Below, piece by piece: positions 44,344 to 53,318 of a stretch of DNA of 64,000 nt. Below the pieces are notes generated by a model. That model saw only the letters and a list, made by a program, of their open reading frames with translations, did not search any database and was not told where the DNA came from. Numbering within the stretch: the first letter of the stretch is position 1; the number at the start of each line of letters is the position of its first letter. Source of the stretch: Microbacterium invictum (GTDB lineage Bacteria; Actinomycetota; Actinomycetes; Actinomycetales; Microbacteriaceae); NCBI RefSeq assembly GCF_014197265.1, contig NZ_JACIFH010000001.1:2356001-2420000 (forward strand), read 5' to 3'. A program made the translations under genes and the position numbers.

Positions 44344-46310
44344 GACTGCTCCCAGAAGTAGCCAGGCACGACCGTGGTCGCACCATTGGCGAACTCGAGC
44401 CGGTACTCCCGTCCGATGAAGGGGTGCAGCGCCTCACGTGACGGTTCGTCGATCTCCGTGTCCGTGGACAGCAGGATCACCTGGTGACTCGCGTGCGGGA
44501 AGTACCTCTCGAGCAACCGGTCCCGGTGCGAACGATCAAGCCGGCCCAGGGGCGTGTCGATGACGACGGGGAGCGGCTGCCCTGCTGCGCGTGCGAGACC
44601 CCACAGCAGCGCGACGGCCAGGAGTTGCCGCTCACCGGCGGACAGGTCGCCGGCGGACAGGGGCAGCGAGTCAGATCCTACGAGCTCGACGGAGGTGGTC
44701 TCCGAGTCGATGGTCACCCCGGTAATGAGTCGGTCTTTGCGCAACAGCATCTGCAGCGCTTCCAGCACGAGGTCGGCGATTCGCGCGAGGTGTCTGCGGG
44801 TCCCCGCGATCCGCAGACGCTCGAGCGTGTGCTGCGCGCGGCTGACATGCTCGACGATGCGACGGTCGTCCGCGGCCGCCAGGTCCGCCTGCGTGAGCCG
44901 CTCCAGCGACTTGTCATAGGCCGCTGACGCGCGCTCCCGCGTCGCTCGCGCCTTCTCGGCCGCGTCCTCGGCGACGGCCACCATCGCGCGCGCGAGCGTG
45001 CAAGCGTGCGCGGCATCATCACGGGCCGCCGCAACCGGGGCCAGTGCTTCCGGGTGCGGGATGGAGGCGAGCACCCGGTCCGCTTCGTCGGCAGCCTCCA
45101 CGGCGGCCCCGTGCGCGGTGAGCAGCGACGCAACGCTATCGCCGGTTCCCGGAAGAAGGTGGGAGGTGAGCAGTGAGACGGGGGCTGCGCCAGCGAGGCC
45201 GGTGACGCTCTCTACTGGGGCGCCGGTGCGTCCGGAGCGGTCCGCATCAAGCTTCCCGCGCACCGCTGAAACAAGTTCCGGATCGGCGTTCGACTCCTCG
45301 AGCCAGCGGAGCACCTCGGCATCCCGGTCGTCGAGGACGCCGACCAACAGGCTGTCACGGGCGGATATCTCCTCCCGCTGCGCCTGCGTCAACAGTTCGG
45401 TCAGCAGCGGCAGAACGAGGAGGAGGGGTGCGTCGCCGGCCGCGAGCGCGCGGAGGTCATCCTCGATGCTTCGCTTCCTGGTCGTTGCCTGCTCGGCGAC
45501 ACGTTCGGCGTCGTCGCGGCGGTCTGCGAGATGCCCACCGGCATCCCGGTAGGCCTCATCCGCCCGCCGGAGTGCTTCGTCTGCACGCGCGGCAGAAGTG
45601 CGAGCGTCGGCGAGAGTGTGGAGGGCTACTTCCTCCACGTCACGCGCGGCGTGCAGGGCAGCTTCGACCTGTGCGACGGACTCCTGGTCGACGGAAGACA
45701 GCTGCTCACTCTGGTGACGTTTGCGCAACACGGCGAGGTCCGCGGTGAGCCTGGTGACCAAGTCCATTCCAAGGAGCGCATCGAGAGCTGAGCGGAGCAC
45801 TTCGCGGGATCGATCCAGGTCAGCGAGCGCTTCGATCTGCTCACCGTCGAAGAAGAACAGTCCCGCGATCCCGCGGGGCAGGAACGTCTCGACATACTCC
45901 TGCCAGTTCTCGGTCAGGACCGCGTCATGGCGACCGTCGACGGACACCAGAAGGATCTCCCTGAGCGACGCACCGGCGGGCTTCCAGCTGCGTCGGATCC
46001 AGTAGTGGTGCTTCTCACCCGCCTGGTATGCGGTGAACTCCAGCTCGATGGCAGCGCCCTTCGTGGCATCCGCGTGCCGGTGCACCAGACCGCGGAGATA
46101 GCGTTCGTAGCTGCCCTTCCCGCGGGCGTTGGTCCGAAGCAGTGGTCCGTAAAGCGCGAGCTGGATGGCCTCCAGCACGGTGGTCTTGCCCGCGCCGTTG
46201 AGGCCACCGATGAGGAGGACAGGGTGGTTCCGGTCGGGTGGGGTGAGGTCGAGGGTTTGCTTGCCGGCGAACGTGCCGACGTTCTGGAGAGTGAGGCGGT
46301 TCAGGATCAC
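44340..46310 (-). CDS. dndD: DNA sulfur modification protein DndD (SMC-like ATPase)
   Basis: A 656-residue ATPase. Walker A GGLNGAGKTTVLEAIQLALY lies near residue 33, the DndD hallmark FFFDGEQIEALADLDRS near 150, and two coiled-coil arms without a zinc hook occupy about 180-510. The C-terminal LSAGERQLLAVALLWGLAR and VVIDTPLGRLDRSHR give the signature and Walker B/D-loop. DndD provides ATP hydrolysis, perhaps to nick or reshape DNA so that DndC can insert sulfur. It overlaps dndC upstream and dndE downstream by 4 bp each. Confidence 0.95.
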   Translation of the reverse strand: MILNRLTLQNVGTFAGKQTLDLTPPDRNHPVLLIGGLNGAGKTTVLEAIQLALYGPLLRTNARGKGSYERYLRGLVHRHADATKGAAIELEFTAYQAGEKHHYWIRRSWKPAGASLREILLVSVDGRHDAVLTENWQEYVETFLPRGIAGLFFFDGEQIEALADLDRSREVLRSALDALLGMDLVTRLTADLAVLRKRHQSEQLSSVDQESVAQVEAALHAARDVEEVALHTLADARTSAARADEALRRADEAYRDAGGHLADRRDDAERVAEQATTRKRSIEDDLRALAAGDAPLLLVLPLLTELLTQAQREEISARDSLLVGVLDDRDAEVLRWLEESNADPELVSAVRGKLDADRSGRTGAPVESVTGLAGAAPVSLLTSHLLPGTGDSVASLLTAHGAAVEAADEADRVLASIPHPEALAPVAAARDDAAHACTLARAMVAVAEDAAEKARATRERASAAYDKSLERLTQADLAAADDRRIVEHVSRAQHTLERLRIAGTRRHLARIADLVLEALQMLLRKDRLITGVTIDSETTSVELVGSDSLPLSAGDLSAGERQLLAVALLWGLARAAGQPLPVVIDTPLGRLDRSHRDRLLERYFPHASHQVILLSTDTEIDEPSREALHPFIGREYRLEFANGATTVVPGYFWEQS

Positions 46311-47818
46311 GCGGGGACCTGACGCACGTAACCATCGGCGACGTCGACGGGGTCAGGCTCGGAGGAGCTTGCCGTCGCAGCAGCGCGGGACCGGGCACGC
46401 TCGAGCGCGTCCTCCTCACCGTCATAGAAGCCGCGGCGGACCGCCTTGTTCAGCGACTCGAACAGTCCCGCGCGACGCACCTGCGCGCGGTGCCGCTGTT
46501 CAATGTCGAGCATCTCCCGCACCATCTCCAGGTGAAGGCGGTCCTCCCCTGCGACCTCTTCCAACGCCGCCATCATCTCAGCGCCCAGCGGCAGGTGCTC
46601 GTCAAGAGGACGGCCCGGGTAATTATCCCCGACGGCCGTCTCGTAGATGCCGGGGACGCTGTCTTCGAATTCGTGCTTCTCCACCACCCACAGCCTGCGG
46701 ATCTCCTCCAGCTCGGGGAGGCTCACAAGCTCGAGGTCGCGCACGTAGTCGGGCCCATTGGCGCGGATCCAGGTCTGCGCTTCCAGCAGGCGGCGCAGCC
46801 AATCCTCCCGTGCAGCCTGCGTGTACGGACCGGGGATGGTGCGGTCGTGGAACAACTGCACGTTGCCGTTCATACGGCGGAAGTCCCGCAGGTGCCGATC
46901 GTCGGCCACGTCGAGCGCGTTGCGCAGCTCCAAGAGAGGGAGCATCCACTCCTTCTCTTCGTCGTTCTGGATCATCGCGCTCATCGACTTGTCCTTCTCC
47001 ACGAGCGTGCAAGTCCAACAGCCGAACCTGCTGTCACCGCAGCTGGGAGTGCTGGCGTCCACGACCAGGGGGCACTCACCATCAGGCGATGCGCCCTGGT
47101 ACATGGTGAGCAGTTCCTTGTTGGAGTAACCCCACGGGTTTCCCGCCTGCATGAGGAACGTCCACACGTCGTCGTTCGTCCAGTTCTCCACCGGCGAATA
47201 CACGAGGCAGTTGGGAAGCGAGTCGTTGGGGCTGAGCAGATCGCGCACGCGACGGGATTCGAGGGCCTTCATCCGCGCGGCACGACCCGAGGACTCCGCC
47301 TTCCTAGTGCCGAGGACGAGGATCGCCTCACCGTTGGCTTTCACCATCTCGCGAATGAAAGCGTTGGACGGCTTGATCTTCAGCCGATTCGTGCACCATC
47401 GGAACTTCGGCCGAGGCGCCGGGTATCCGCGACCGATGAGATTCACCCAGAACGTGTCGCCAACAGCGGGCGTCAAACGGTTCGGTGTGATGGGCAGGCC
47501 CTGCGCGCGCGCCTGCTCCGCCATCTGGTCCAGCGAGTGTGTCACCCAGGCGGCGACCACAGGGTTCTCCACGAGCGTGTCCGTGCTGATGACGTGCACC
47601 GGCTTGGTGCGCTGCTCAGCGGGGAGAGACTTCAACGCGAGCCATACGACCTGGAGGACCGCGGTGGAGTCTTTGCCGCCGGAGTAACCGACGACCCATG
47701 GGACGGAGTCGGCCAGGTAGAGCTCTTTCGTCTGCTCGACGATGGCGCCGACGGTCTCGTTGAACCCCAGGTCGTCGAAGGCGGACTTCGGTCGGATGGG
47801 CAGCTTGATGGTGGTCAT
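46307..47818 (-). CDS. dndC: DNA sulfur modification protein DndC
   Basis: A 503-residue PP-loop ATP pyrophosphatase of the PAPS-reductase superfamily. It activates the DNA backbone for sulfur replacement and carries a [4Fe-4S] cluster loaded by the cysteine desulfurase. The PP-loop SGGKDSTAVLQVVW is at residues 46-59. The cluster Cys residues appear in CTNRLKIKP, GECPLVVDASTPSCGDSRFG and CWTCTLVEKDKSM. The C-terminal domain is helical. ATG overlaps the dndB stop, and the stop overlaps dndD. Confidence 0.96.
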   Translation of the reverse strand: MTTIKLPIRPKSAFDDLGFNETVGAIVEQTKELYLADSVPWVVGYSGGKDSTAVLQVVWLALKSLPAEQRTKPVHVISTDTLVENPVVAAWVTHSLDQMAEQARAQGLPITPNRLTPAVGDTFWVNLIGRGYPAPRPKFRWCTNRLKIKPSNAFIREMVKANGEAILVLGTRKAESSGRAARMKALESRRVRDLLSPNDSLPNCLVYSPVENWTNDDVWTFLMQAGNPWGYSNKELLTMYQGASPDGECPLVVDASTPSCGDSRFGCWTCTLVEKDKSMSAMIQNDEEKEWMLPLLELRNALDVADDRHLRDFRRMNGNVQLFHDRTIPGPYTQAAREDWLRRLLEAQTWIRANGPDYVRDLELVSLPELEEIRRLWVVEKHEFEDSVPGIYETAVGDNYPGRPLDEHLPLGAEMMAALEEVAGEDRLHLEMVREMLDIEQRHRAQVRRAGLFESLNKAVRRGFYDGEEDALERARSRAAATASSSEPDPVDVADGYVRQVPA

Positions 47819-48951
47819 GCGGGTGTTCCGATCCGCCGCTCACGGCTCATCTGGTCGAGGCCGAGGACCTCGGCAATGTAGTCACTTGTCATCTGAACGT
47901 TGGCGCGGTTCTTCGCAACCCTGCCGCCGGTCATCGCCTTGCCCTCCCACGTAGCGGTCGCGTTGCGGCGCCAGTCGATAGTCTGGAGGCGGCCAAGAAT
48001 GTCGGCCCACTCATCGTCGGGGACCTCGGTGAGCAATGTGTTCCCGACGATGCCGAGCGCGTGGATGACGACGGCGTGCGTGTGAATGAAGTCCTTGCGG
48101 ATCCCGCCCGCGGTGATCTCGGACCGCTGAACCAACTGCCACTGCGGGAACTGCTCCGCGACCAGCTTCCAGAAGTGTGATGCGCGCTCTACCATCTTCG
48201 CCGGCTCCCGCTCATCCACACCTTCCAGGAGGGAGGCGGTCGCCGAGTGCAGACCCGACAAGGTGAACAGGTTCCGAGAACGTGCGGAGAGGTTGTTCGA
48301 CTCGAAGTCGGTGAGGTCGCGGAACACTGGTGTCTGCGCGACGACCAGCCGGGTCACGGAGGAGAGTTCGTCCCGGTGGTCGTAGAGCACGCTGATGGAC
48401 TTGGACGGTCGGATGGCGTAGCGGTTCAGGTCGGCGAACATCTGCTGGCAGCGCTCGAGGCCGATATCGATGAACAGAACTATAGCGATGGTCTCGTCAC
48501 CGAGTTCCGGATTCTCAGCCAGCGCTTGTTGAATCGCGGCGCGACGATGCTGCCCGTCGTTGATGACGAACTTCGCCTCCATCGGGACGCTGAGCGTACC
48601 AACCCGCTCCCCGGGACCGGACAGTTCCGGGATGAGCGATTCGAACGTCACCTCGGCGTTCACGGACGCGGTGAGGGCGGAGAATATGTAATTCTCCGGG
48701 TTCTCGGTGATGTACCGAGCGATCTCCGGCACCCGTGCCCTATTCAGTGAGCGCTGCGCCCGCATCTCGGCCGGGAGCTCCTCCTCGTCGAAGAGAAACA
48801 GCCGCGGGATCATCCGCAGCGGGCACATCGTGATGTAGTAAGTCCGACCAGCTTGAATGCCGCGGATGGCGGGGAAGTTGTACTCGAACTGCGCGGACCG
48901 CGACTTCGGCGCCAGACGCTCGTCGGTCGCTAGGGGGTTCTCGCTGGCCAT
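47815..48951 (-). CDS. dndB: DNA sulfur modification protein DndB (DGQHR domain)
   Basis: A 378-residue DGQHR-domain protein, with the name-giving motif in FVINDGQHRRAAIQQALAE near residue 115. DndB is a negative regulator of dnd expression and reduces the density of modification sites. The visible order is an N-terminal YNFPAIRGIQAGRTYYI block, the DGQHR motif, then VLFIDIGLERCQQMFADLNR. The ATG at 48949-48951 is chosen because family similarity starts just after it; longer frames run into the divergent promoter. It is first in the minus-strand operon, divergent from dndA over an operator-like palindrome. Confidence 0.93.
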   Translation of the reverse strand: MASENPLATDERLAPKSRSAQFEYNFPAIRGIQAGRTYYITMCPLRMIPRLFLFDEEELPAEMRAQRSLNRARVPEIARYITENPENYIFSALTASVNAEVTFESLIPELSGPGERVGTLSVPMEAKFVINDGQHRRAAIQQALAENPELGDETIAIVLFIDIGLERCQQMFADLNRYAIRPSKSISVLYDHRDELSSVTRLVVAQTPVFRDLTDFESNNLSARSRNLFTLSGLHSATASLLEGVDEREPAKMVERASHFWKLVAEQFPQWQLVQRSEITAGGIRKDFIHTHAVVIHALGIVGNTLLTEVPDDEWADILGRLQTIDWRRNATATWEGKAMTGGRVAKNRANVQMTSDYIAEVLGLDQMSRERRIGTPA

Positions 48952-48964
48952 AACCCCATCTAAG

Positions 48965-49023
48965 CATGTACGGAAGACATCGTCCGTACATGGCGGAGAT
49001 CCGGTCCGCACCACTTCCGTACA
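48965..49023. promoter_or_regulatory. operator-like palindrome and third half-site between dndB and dndA
   Basis: Perfect 10-bp arms CATGTACGGA (48965-48974) and TCCGTACATG (48983-48992) are separated by 8 bp. A third copy of the half-site TCCGTACA lies at 49016-49023, directly before a TACACT -10-like hexamer (49026-49031) of dndA. The arrangement suits a repressor that controls both divergent transcripts. DndB or an island-encoded regulator are candidates; the regulator is not identified. Confidence 0.65.
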
Positions 49024-49037
49024 GGTACACTTCGAGA

Positions 49038-50201
49038 ATGCAAGAGATCTCCGACACTACTACCGGGATCATCTACCTCGACCACAACGCCACAACCCCG
49101 GTCGACCCGCGTGTGGCGGATGAGGTTGTGAAGTTCATGCTCCTCGAATACGGCAACGCGGGCAGTCGGACCCACACTTTCGGTCAGATGGCAAAGGATC
49201 GTGTACAGCGCGCGCGAACGGAGATCGCTGAGCTCCTCGCCTGCGACCCGGCGGAGGTCATCTTCACGAGCGGCGCGACGGAGAGCAATAACCTCGCCAC
49301 CCTCGGCCTAGCCGCGCACGGCGAAGCCACCGGACGCAAGCACATCGTTTCCACGCTCATTGAGCACAAGGCCGTGCTGGAACCACTCGCCGAGCTCGAG
49401 AAGAAGGGGTTCGAGGTTGAACTCGTCGCTCCCGATCCGGGTGGGTGGGTGGACCCCGACGATGCCATCCGCCGCTTGCGACCGGACACACTGCTTGTGT
49501 CGATGATGGCGGTCAATAACGAGACCGGCGTCATTCAACCGATCGAGCAGGTCGCGGACGCACTCCGCGGCACGGACACGTTCTTCCACGTTGACGCCGC
49601 GCAGGCATACGGGAAGCTCATCGAACCTCTCCGGCACGAGCGGGTTGACCTCCTGTCATTCTCCGGGCACAAGATTGGCGCCCCCAAGGGCATCGGCGGA
49701 CTCCTCACCCGCAGACGCGGGTATAAGCGTCCTCCCCTGACTCCGCTCATGTATGGCGGCGGCCAGGAACGCGGACTCCGGCCGGGGACACTCCCAGTCG
49801 CGCTCATCGCCGGCTTGGGCCTGGCATCATCGCTCGCGGTCAAGGAATCGTCTGAGAGGCATGCGCGCGCTCGTGAGACGAGGGACCTGCTTTTGAAGGC
49901 ACTCACACCGTTGAACCCTCAGTTCAACGGTGACCTAGACCGCACCATTGACTCAACCCTGAACTTCTCAATCCCCGGTGTCGACTCTGAGGCCGCCATC
50001 GTCGCGCTGAAGGACATCGTCGCGATCTCCAACGGCTCCGCATGCACGGCCCAGACCTATGAACCCAGCCACGTGCTGCTGGCGAGCGGCATCGGCGACG
50101 AGCGCGTCGCAGGCGCCCTGCGCCTGTCCTGGGGGTATGACCAGATACTTCCCGACATCGACGAGCTGGTCAGCCGCCTTCGCAGCCTCAGCAGCAATTA
50201 G
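49038..50201 (+). CDS. dndA: cysteine desulfurase DndA
   Basis: A 387-residue PLP-dependent NifS/IscS-type cysteine desulfurase that supplies sulfur to DndC. Visible are the N-terminal YLDHNATTPVDPRV, the PLP-binding lysine in SFSGHKIGAPKG (K212) and the active-site cysteine in SNGSACTAQTYEPSHVL (C336). Start ATG 49038-49040 gives the standard N-terminus; an upstream in-frame ATG lies inside the operator. Divergence from dndBCDE is the classic Streptomyces dnd layout, which is why it is called dndA rather than iscS. Confidence 0.93.
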   Translation: MQEISDTTTGIIYLDHNATTPVDPRVADEVVKFMLLEYGNAGSRTHTFGQMAKDRVQRARTEIAELLACDPAEVIFTSGATESNNLATLGLAAHGEATGRKHIVSTLIEHKAVLEPLAELEKKGFEVELVAPDPGGWVDPDDAIRRLRPDTLLVSMMAVNNETGVIQPIEQVADALRGTDTFFHVDAAQAYGKLIEPLRHERVDLLSFSGHKIGAPKGIGGLLTRRRGYKRPPLTPLMYGGGQERGLRPGTLPVALIAGLGLASSLAVKESSERHARARETRDLLLKALTPLNPQFNGDLDRTIDSTLNFSIPGVDSEAAIVALKDIVAISNGSACTAQTYEPSHVLLASGIGDERVAGALRLSWGYDQILPDIDELVSRLRSLSSN

Positions 50202-50725
50202 AGAATGAAGATCCGCAGAGCCTACGCAATGAGGTGCGTCTCCCAGGCGGTGACTTCCTCGCGGCCCACGCCGCTCGCGACGAGGTGAGTCGCACGCCCC
50301 TCTGTGGACAGTGGTGTTCGCGTTTAGTGGAGAACGATCTGTCCACGGCCGCATAGTGGTCGTTGCCGCTGAAGAAGGACAGCCCCGAGCTGATGCTTGA
50401 TTTCCTCCATCTACGGCACCCGCCCAGCGCCCCGGCGATCGGGGATGATGACTCCACACGAAGCGGTTAGGGAGTGGTGGGACCCGCACGCCGACGGGGG
50501 AACCCATGGCGCGCAACCTCACTGTCAGTTTGCATAGTTAGCTCGGATATTCCAGATCTAGGTGGGGCTGATCTCCAGGTTCGCCGGCGCCCATGCACCG
50601 TTCAAGGGGCCTTCAGCGGCCGACAGAGTGGGCCGGGCTTTCGAGAACGCACCTGCTTGCGGGAAACAGGAAACAGCGGCGCCGCCGCCCACCCAAGGAC
50701 CGGCATCCGTGCGCTGAGGATTCGG
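50202..50725. other. 524-bp gap after dndA, no convincing gene
   Basis: Short frames on both strands have poor codon use. A GTGGACAG/CTGTCCAC inverted pair (about 50311-50346) flanks a more A/T-rich stretch, possibly remains of an insertion. It marks the right edge of the dnd locus. Confidence 0.4.
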
Positions 50726-51562
50726 TCAGCGCGTCGGCGATGTGAACGGCGCCAGCTCGGGCAGCGCGGCTTCGGCCAGGAATGTGAGTATGGTTCGCCC
50801 AATACCGACCAGCTGCTCCGTGAAGCCGGCGTCGGGCTCTCCGAGCACAACCGTGTACGACCACGTCCCAGCCATGGCCGCCGGGACATGCATCTCTTCT
50901 GCGGTCACCGTAAAGGTCTGAGGTTGCTCGGGAAGTAAACGGACCGTGTGCCTGCGTTGCTCCTGGGTTGTAGGCACCGTTGGGTCGAGCGGAGCGGGGA
51001 CGAACGCGACGCCGCCGGCCCCGCTCAGCGACGTCACATGAAGCAGTCGATGCTTGTCGATATTGTTTAGCTCGCTCAGACGCCACAGTGGGTGACTCCG
51101 AGGATCGTCGTGGAGGAAGGGCTGCAGCGAGGTCAGCACCGTTCGAGCACGGTCCGAGATACCCGGGCTGATCGTGACCGGTCTTCCTGGGTCCGCCATA
51201 TGGATGGGGAACATCGTCGCCCCCGGCGGCCTATCGACAGGTTGCCCGCCGTGCGCGACAACCAGAAGCCTCGCGAGATGGTCAAGCACTGATCGCATAT
51301 TGTGGAGCGCGTCTCCGAAAACGACCGCAAGCCGCAGCGGTGGCGGGTCGACGTGAGCGGTGACCGTATAGGAGTTGGATTCGGGGTGTGGAACCACATC
51401 GAAGCTCGCCGGGTGGGCAATCAGGTACTCGAGCGCAAGGCCATCCAGTTCGTTCAAGAGATCGCGCGCGCGAATGAACTTCGCGACAACTCCAGCAAGA
51501 TGCTCGGGTACTGATAGGTCGTTCACGACTTCCACCTTGGCGCGCTCAGACGTCTTTCGCAT
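50726..51562 (-). CDS. hypothetical protein with HEPN-like helical core
   Basis: A 278-residue soluble protein. The recognisable part is VVFGDALHNMRSVLDHLARLLV near residue 80 and LWRLSELNNIDKHRLLHVTS near 165. This pair recurs in a family of bacterial hypothetical proteins and resembles HEPN-type helical bundles (RxxxD..L and NxxDKHR motifs). No enzymatic activity is assigned. The ATG at 51560-51562 is chosen, with no clear Shine-Dalgarno; a TTG lies 57 nt upstream in frame. It is divergent from the HEPN-type gene at 51784, and the two may be one unit. Confidence 0.55.
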   Translation of the reverse strand: MRKTSERAKVEVVNDLSVPEHLAGVVAKFIRARDLLNELDGLALEYLIAHPASFDVVPHPESNSYTVTAHVDPPPLRLAVVFGDALHNMRSVLDHLARLLVVAHGGQPVDRPPGATMFPIHMADPGRPVTISPGISDRARTVLTSLQPFLHDDPRSHPLWRLSELNNIDKHRLLHVTSLSGAGGVAFVPAPLDPTVPTTQEQRRHTVRLLPEQPQTFTVTAEEMHVPAAMAGTWSYTVVLGEPDAGFTEQLVGIGRTILTFLAEAALPELAPFTSPTR

Positions 51563-51783
51563 CTCGCTGGGTCGTGCTCGCAAGCGGGCCGCCTCACGCA
51601 CAGATTGGCGGAGCCACAACCGCGTTCACGCATAGGCCCGAATTCGGGCATCGTGGCGTTAAGTTTCTTTCAAGCCCAATCGGCCCGACGTCCGATCAGT
51701 CGTGAACCGCGCTGGCAGCATTCGACCTCGACAGCTGAAGCCAAGGGCGCACACAACATGGCGAGAGAGGCCGTGGAAGCAAA

Positions 51784-53082
51784 ATGCCAGACGCACCCAC
51801 AGAACGGCACCGGATCGGCTTTCTGGTCGACGGTAACCCCGACACCGACCTCATGACCGCACTCTACGAGTACGACAACCTCGGCGTCCGGGTCCGAGTT
51901 CCCTATCACGTCGGGAGCGACGACCCGCGGGGCCGATGGTGGAGTCAGGGCATTCTGTTCGCGGACGACCCCGGCCGCACCAAATACAGCTATACCCCAC
52001 CGAACGAACTCGACTACTACGACAGCAAGGGGACTGTAGGCCTCATCGGTTGTCGAAGCGGGCCGTCAACCCAGAGGTTCGGCGGCATAGGGCCTGACGC
52101 AGGGGTCGGGATGATCCGTGCGTCCTTCGCCGTAGAGGGCGCGGGCCTAGCGAAGCACTATCTCAAACCCAACGGCCTCCGCTCGGAGATCGACGGTCTT
52201 GCCTACTGGCTGGGCTACTCAGCTCTCCGATCCACCGTTACCGTCAGGAGGGGCGGGTCCACCGGGGAGATGACGACGACCGCCGCTCCTGTCGATGACA
52301 TGGCACTAGGTCGAGCGCTAAACCTGCGGGCCACAGCCCGGGCCACCGCCTTTGGGCAGCAGACCCCCGAGTTGACCTACCGAAGCCGGGTATTTCTCCA
52401 GACGTTCGCCAAGGCCCCCACCGAGTGGAGCGACCACTTTTCTCTCCACTTCGGGCTACGCGACCTATTACGGATCGCCGCCTGGAAGTCTTTGGATTTT
52501 CAGTCCCATGAGGCCGCGAGCACGAAGGAGACTTTCAAACAGGGGGGTGTGGAGAAGCAGTGTTGGTATCCGGTTCGGACGGCTGCGACCTCCATATCGG
52601 AGGCAACATGGACAGTCAGCGACAGGTTTCTCTTCAACTACTCGGACATCGACCGAGTAGGGATAGGACGCTGGCTGAGGCTCACAAGGCAGTATTCGCG
52701 TGGGATCGACCCTCTGATTCGCCTGCTAGACCTTGAGGGAGCCACGGTCGATGCCCACATGATGCAGCTGGGCATCGCGATGGAGGCGATCGGCTATCAA
52801 GCACTAATTGATTCGGGACAGACGCCTGCCTCAGCAAACTCAACCCCCGTCAAGAGCCGAGTCGACTTCGTAGTCGCGGAAGTAGGCAATGCCATCACCT
52901 TCAGCACAACCTCATTCGCTCAGGACTTCGCGGACTCGTACAACTCCGTGAAGCACGCCAACCGCACTCCTGTCGCTCCCGCGACGAAACTGGAGCACTA
53001 CCGCCAAGGGGTCCAGCTGCTCCGTGCCTGGATCGGGTTGCGCCTAGGACTCAAGAAGGCCGTCCTGCGAGATCGCTGGTAG
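51784..53082 (+). CDS. ApeA-like HEPN-domain protein, putative abortive-infection effector
   Basis: A 432-residue protein. The N-terminal about 270 residues are beta-rich, with aromatic blocks such as GRWWSQGILFADD, like the ApeA N-terminal domain. The C-terminal about 150 residues are helical with WLRLTRQYSRGIDPLIRLLD and a conserved-looking DSYNSVKHANR near 395, which suits the catalytic N-x3-K/H region of Apea-like HEPN ribonucleases. ApeA proteins act in abortive defence against phages. Assignment is by pattern only; the canonical RxxxxxH is not exact. It sits at the right edge of the defence genes, 236 bp before the transposition genes. Confidence 0.6.
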   Translation: MPDAPTERHRIGFLVDGNPDTDLMTALYEYDNLGVRVRVPYHVGSDDPRGRWWSQGILFADDPGRTKYSYTPPNELDYYDSKGTVGLIGCRSGPSTQRFGGIGPDAGVGMIRASFAVEGAGLAKHYLKPNGLRSEIDGLAYWLGYSALRSTVTVRRGGSTGEMTTTAAPVDDMALGRALNLRATARATAFGQQTPELTYRSRVFLQTFAKAPTEWSDHFSLHFGLRDLLRIAAWKSLDFQSHEAASTKETFKQGGVEKQCWYPVRTAATSISEATWTVSDRFLFNYSDIDRVGIGRWLRLTRQYSRGIDPLIRLLDLEGATVDAHMMQLGIAMEAIGYQALIDSGQTPASANSTPVKSRVDFVVAEVGNAITFSTTSFAQDFADSYNSVKHANRTPVAPATKLEHYRQGVQLLRAWIGLRLGLKKAVLRDRW

Positions 53083-53318
53083 AGGCGGAAGTGCGCGCGG
53101 TGGCGGACCCGCGACCGCACGACGCGATGACGCTAGAGCCCGCTGAGTAAGCTTGGCGGGCGACGAGACCACCAACATCTGGCCATGTGCCGTATCGCTC
53201 TCGTCTTGCCTTTGCTTGCCGAGGGCTGTCCCGGAGTCTCGACACGAGGATGTCACCTGCCTCAAGCTCCTCCAGTAGCCCGATCTAGTTCTGGAAATCA
53301 CCACCTCACTGACCGGAG

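Noticed and set aside
31477..50201. DndF/DndG/DndH restriction genes
   Set aside because: No HerA-like DndH or DptF/DptG-like proteins are present among the genes of the locus; the PLD-helicase and GHKL ATPase are different families.
50188..50457. 89-codon minus-strand frame after dndA
   Set aside because: It overlaps the dndA 3' end, has poor codon use and no recognised family.
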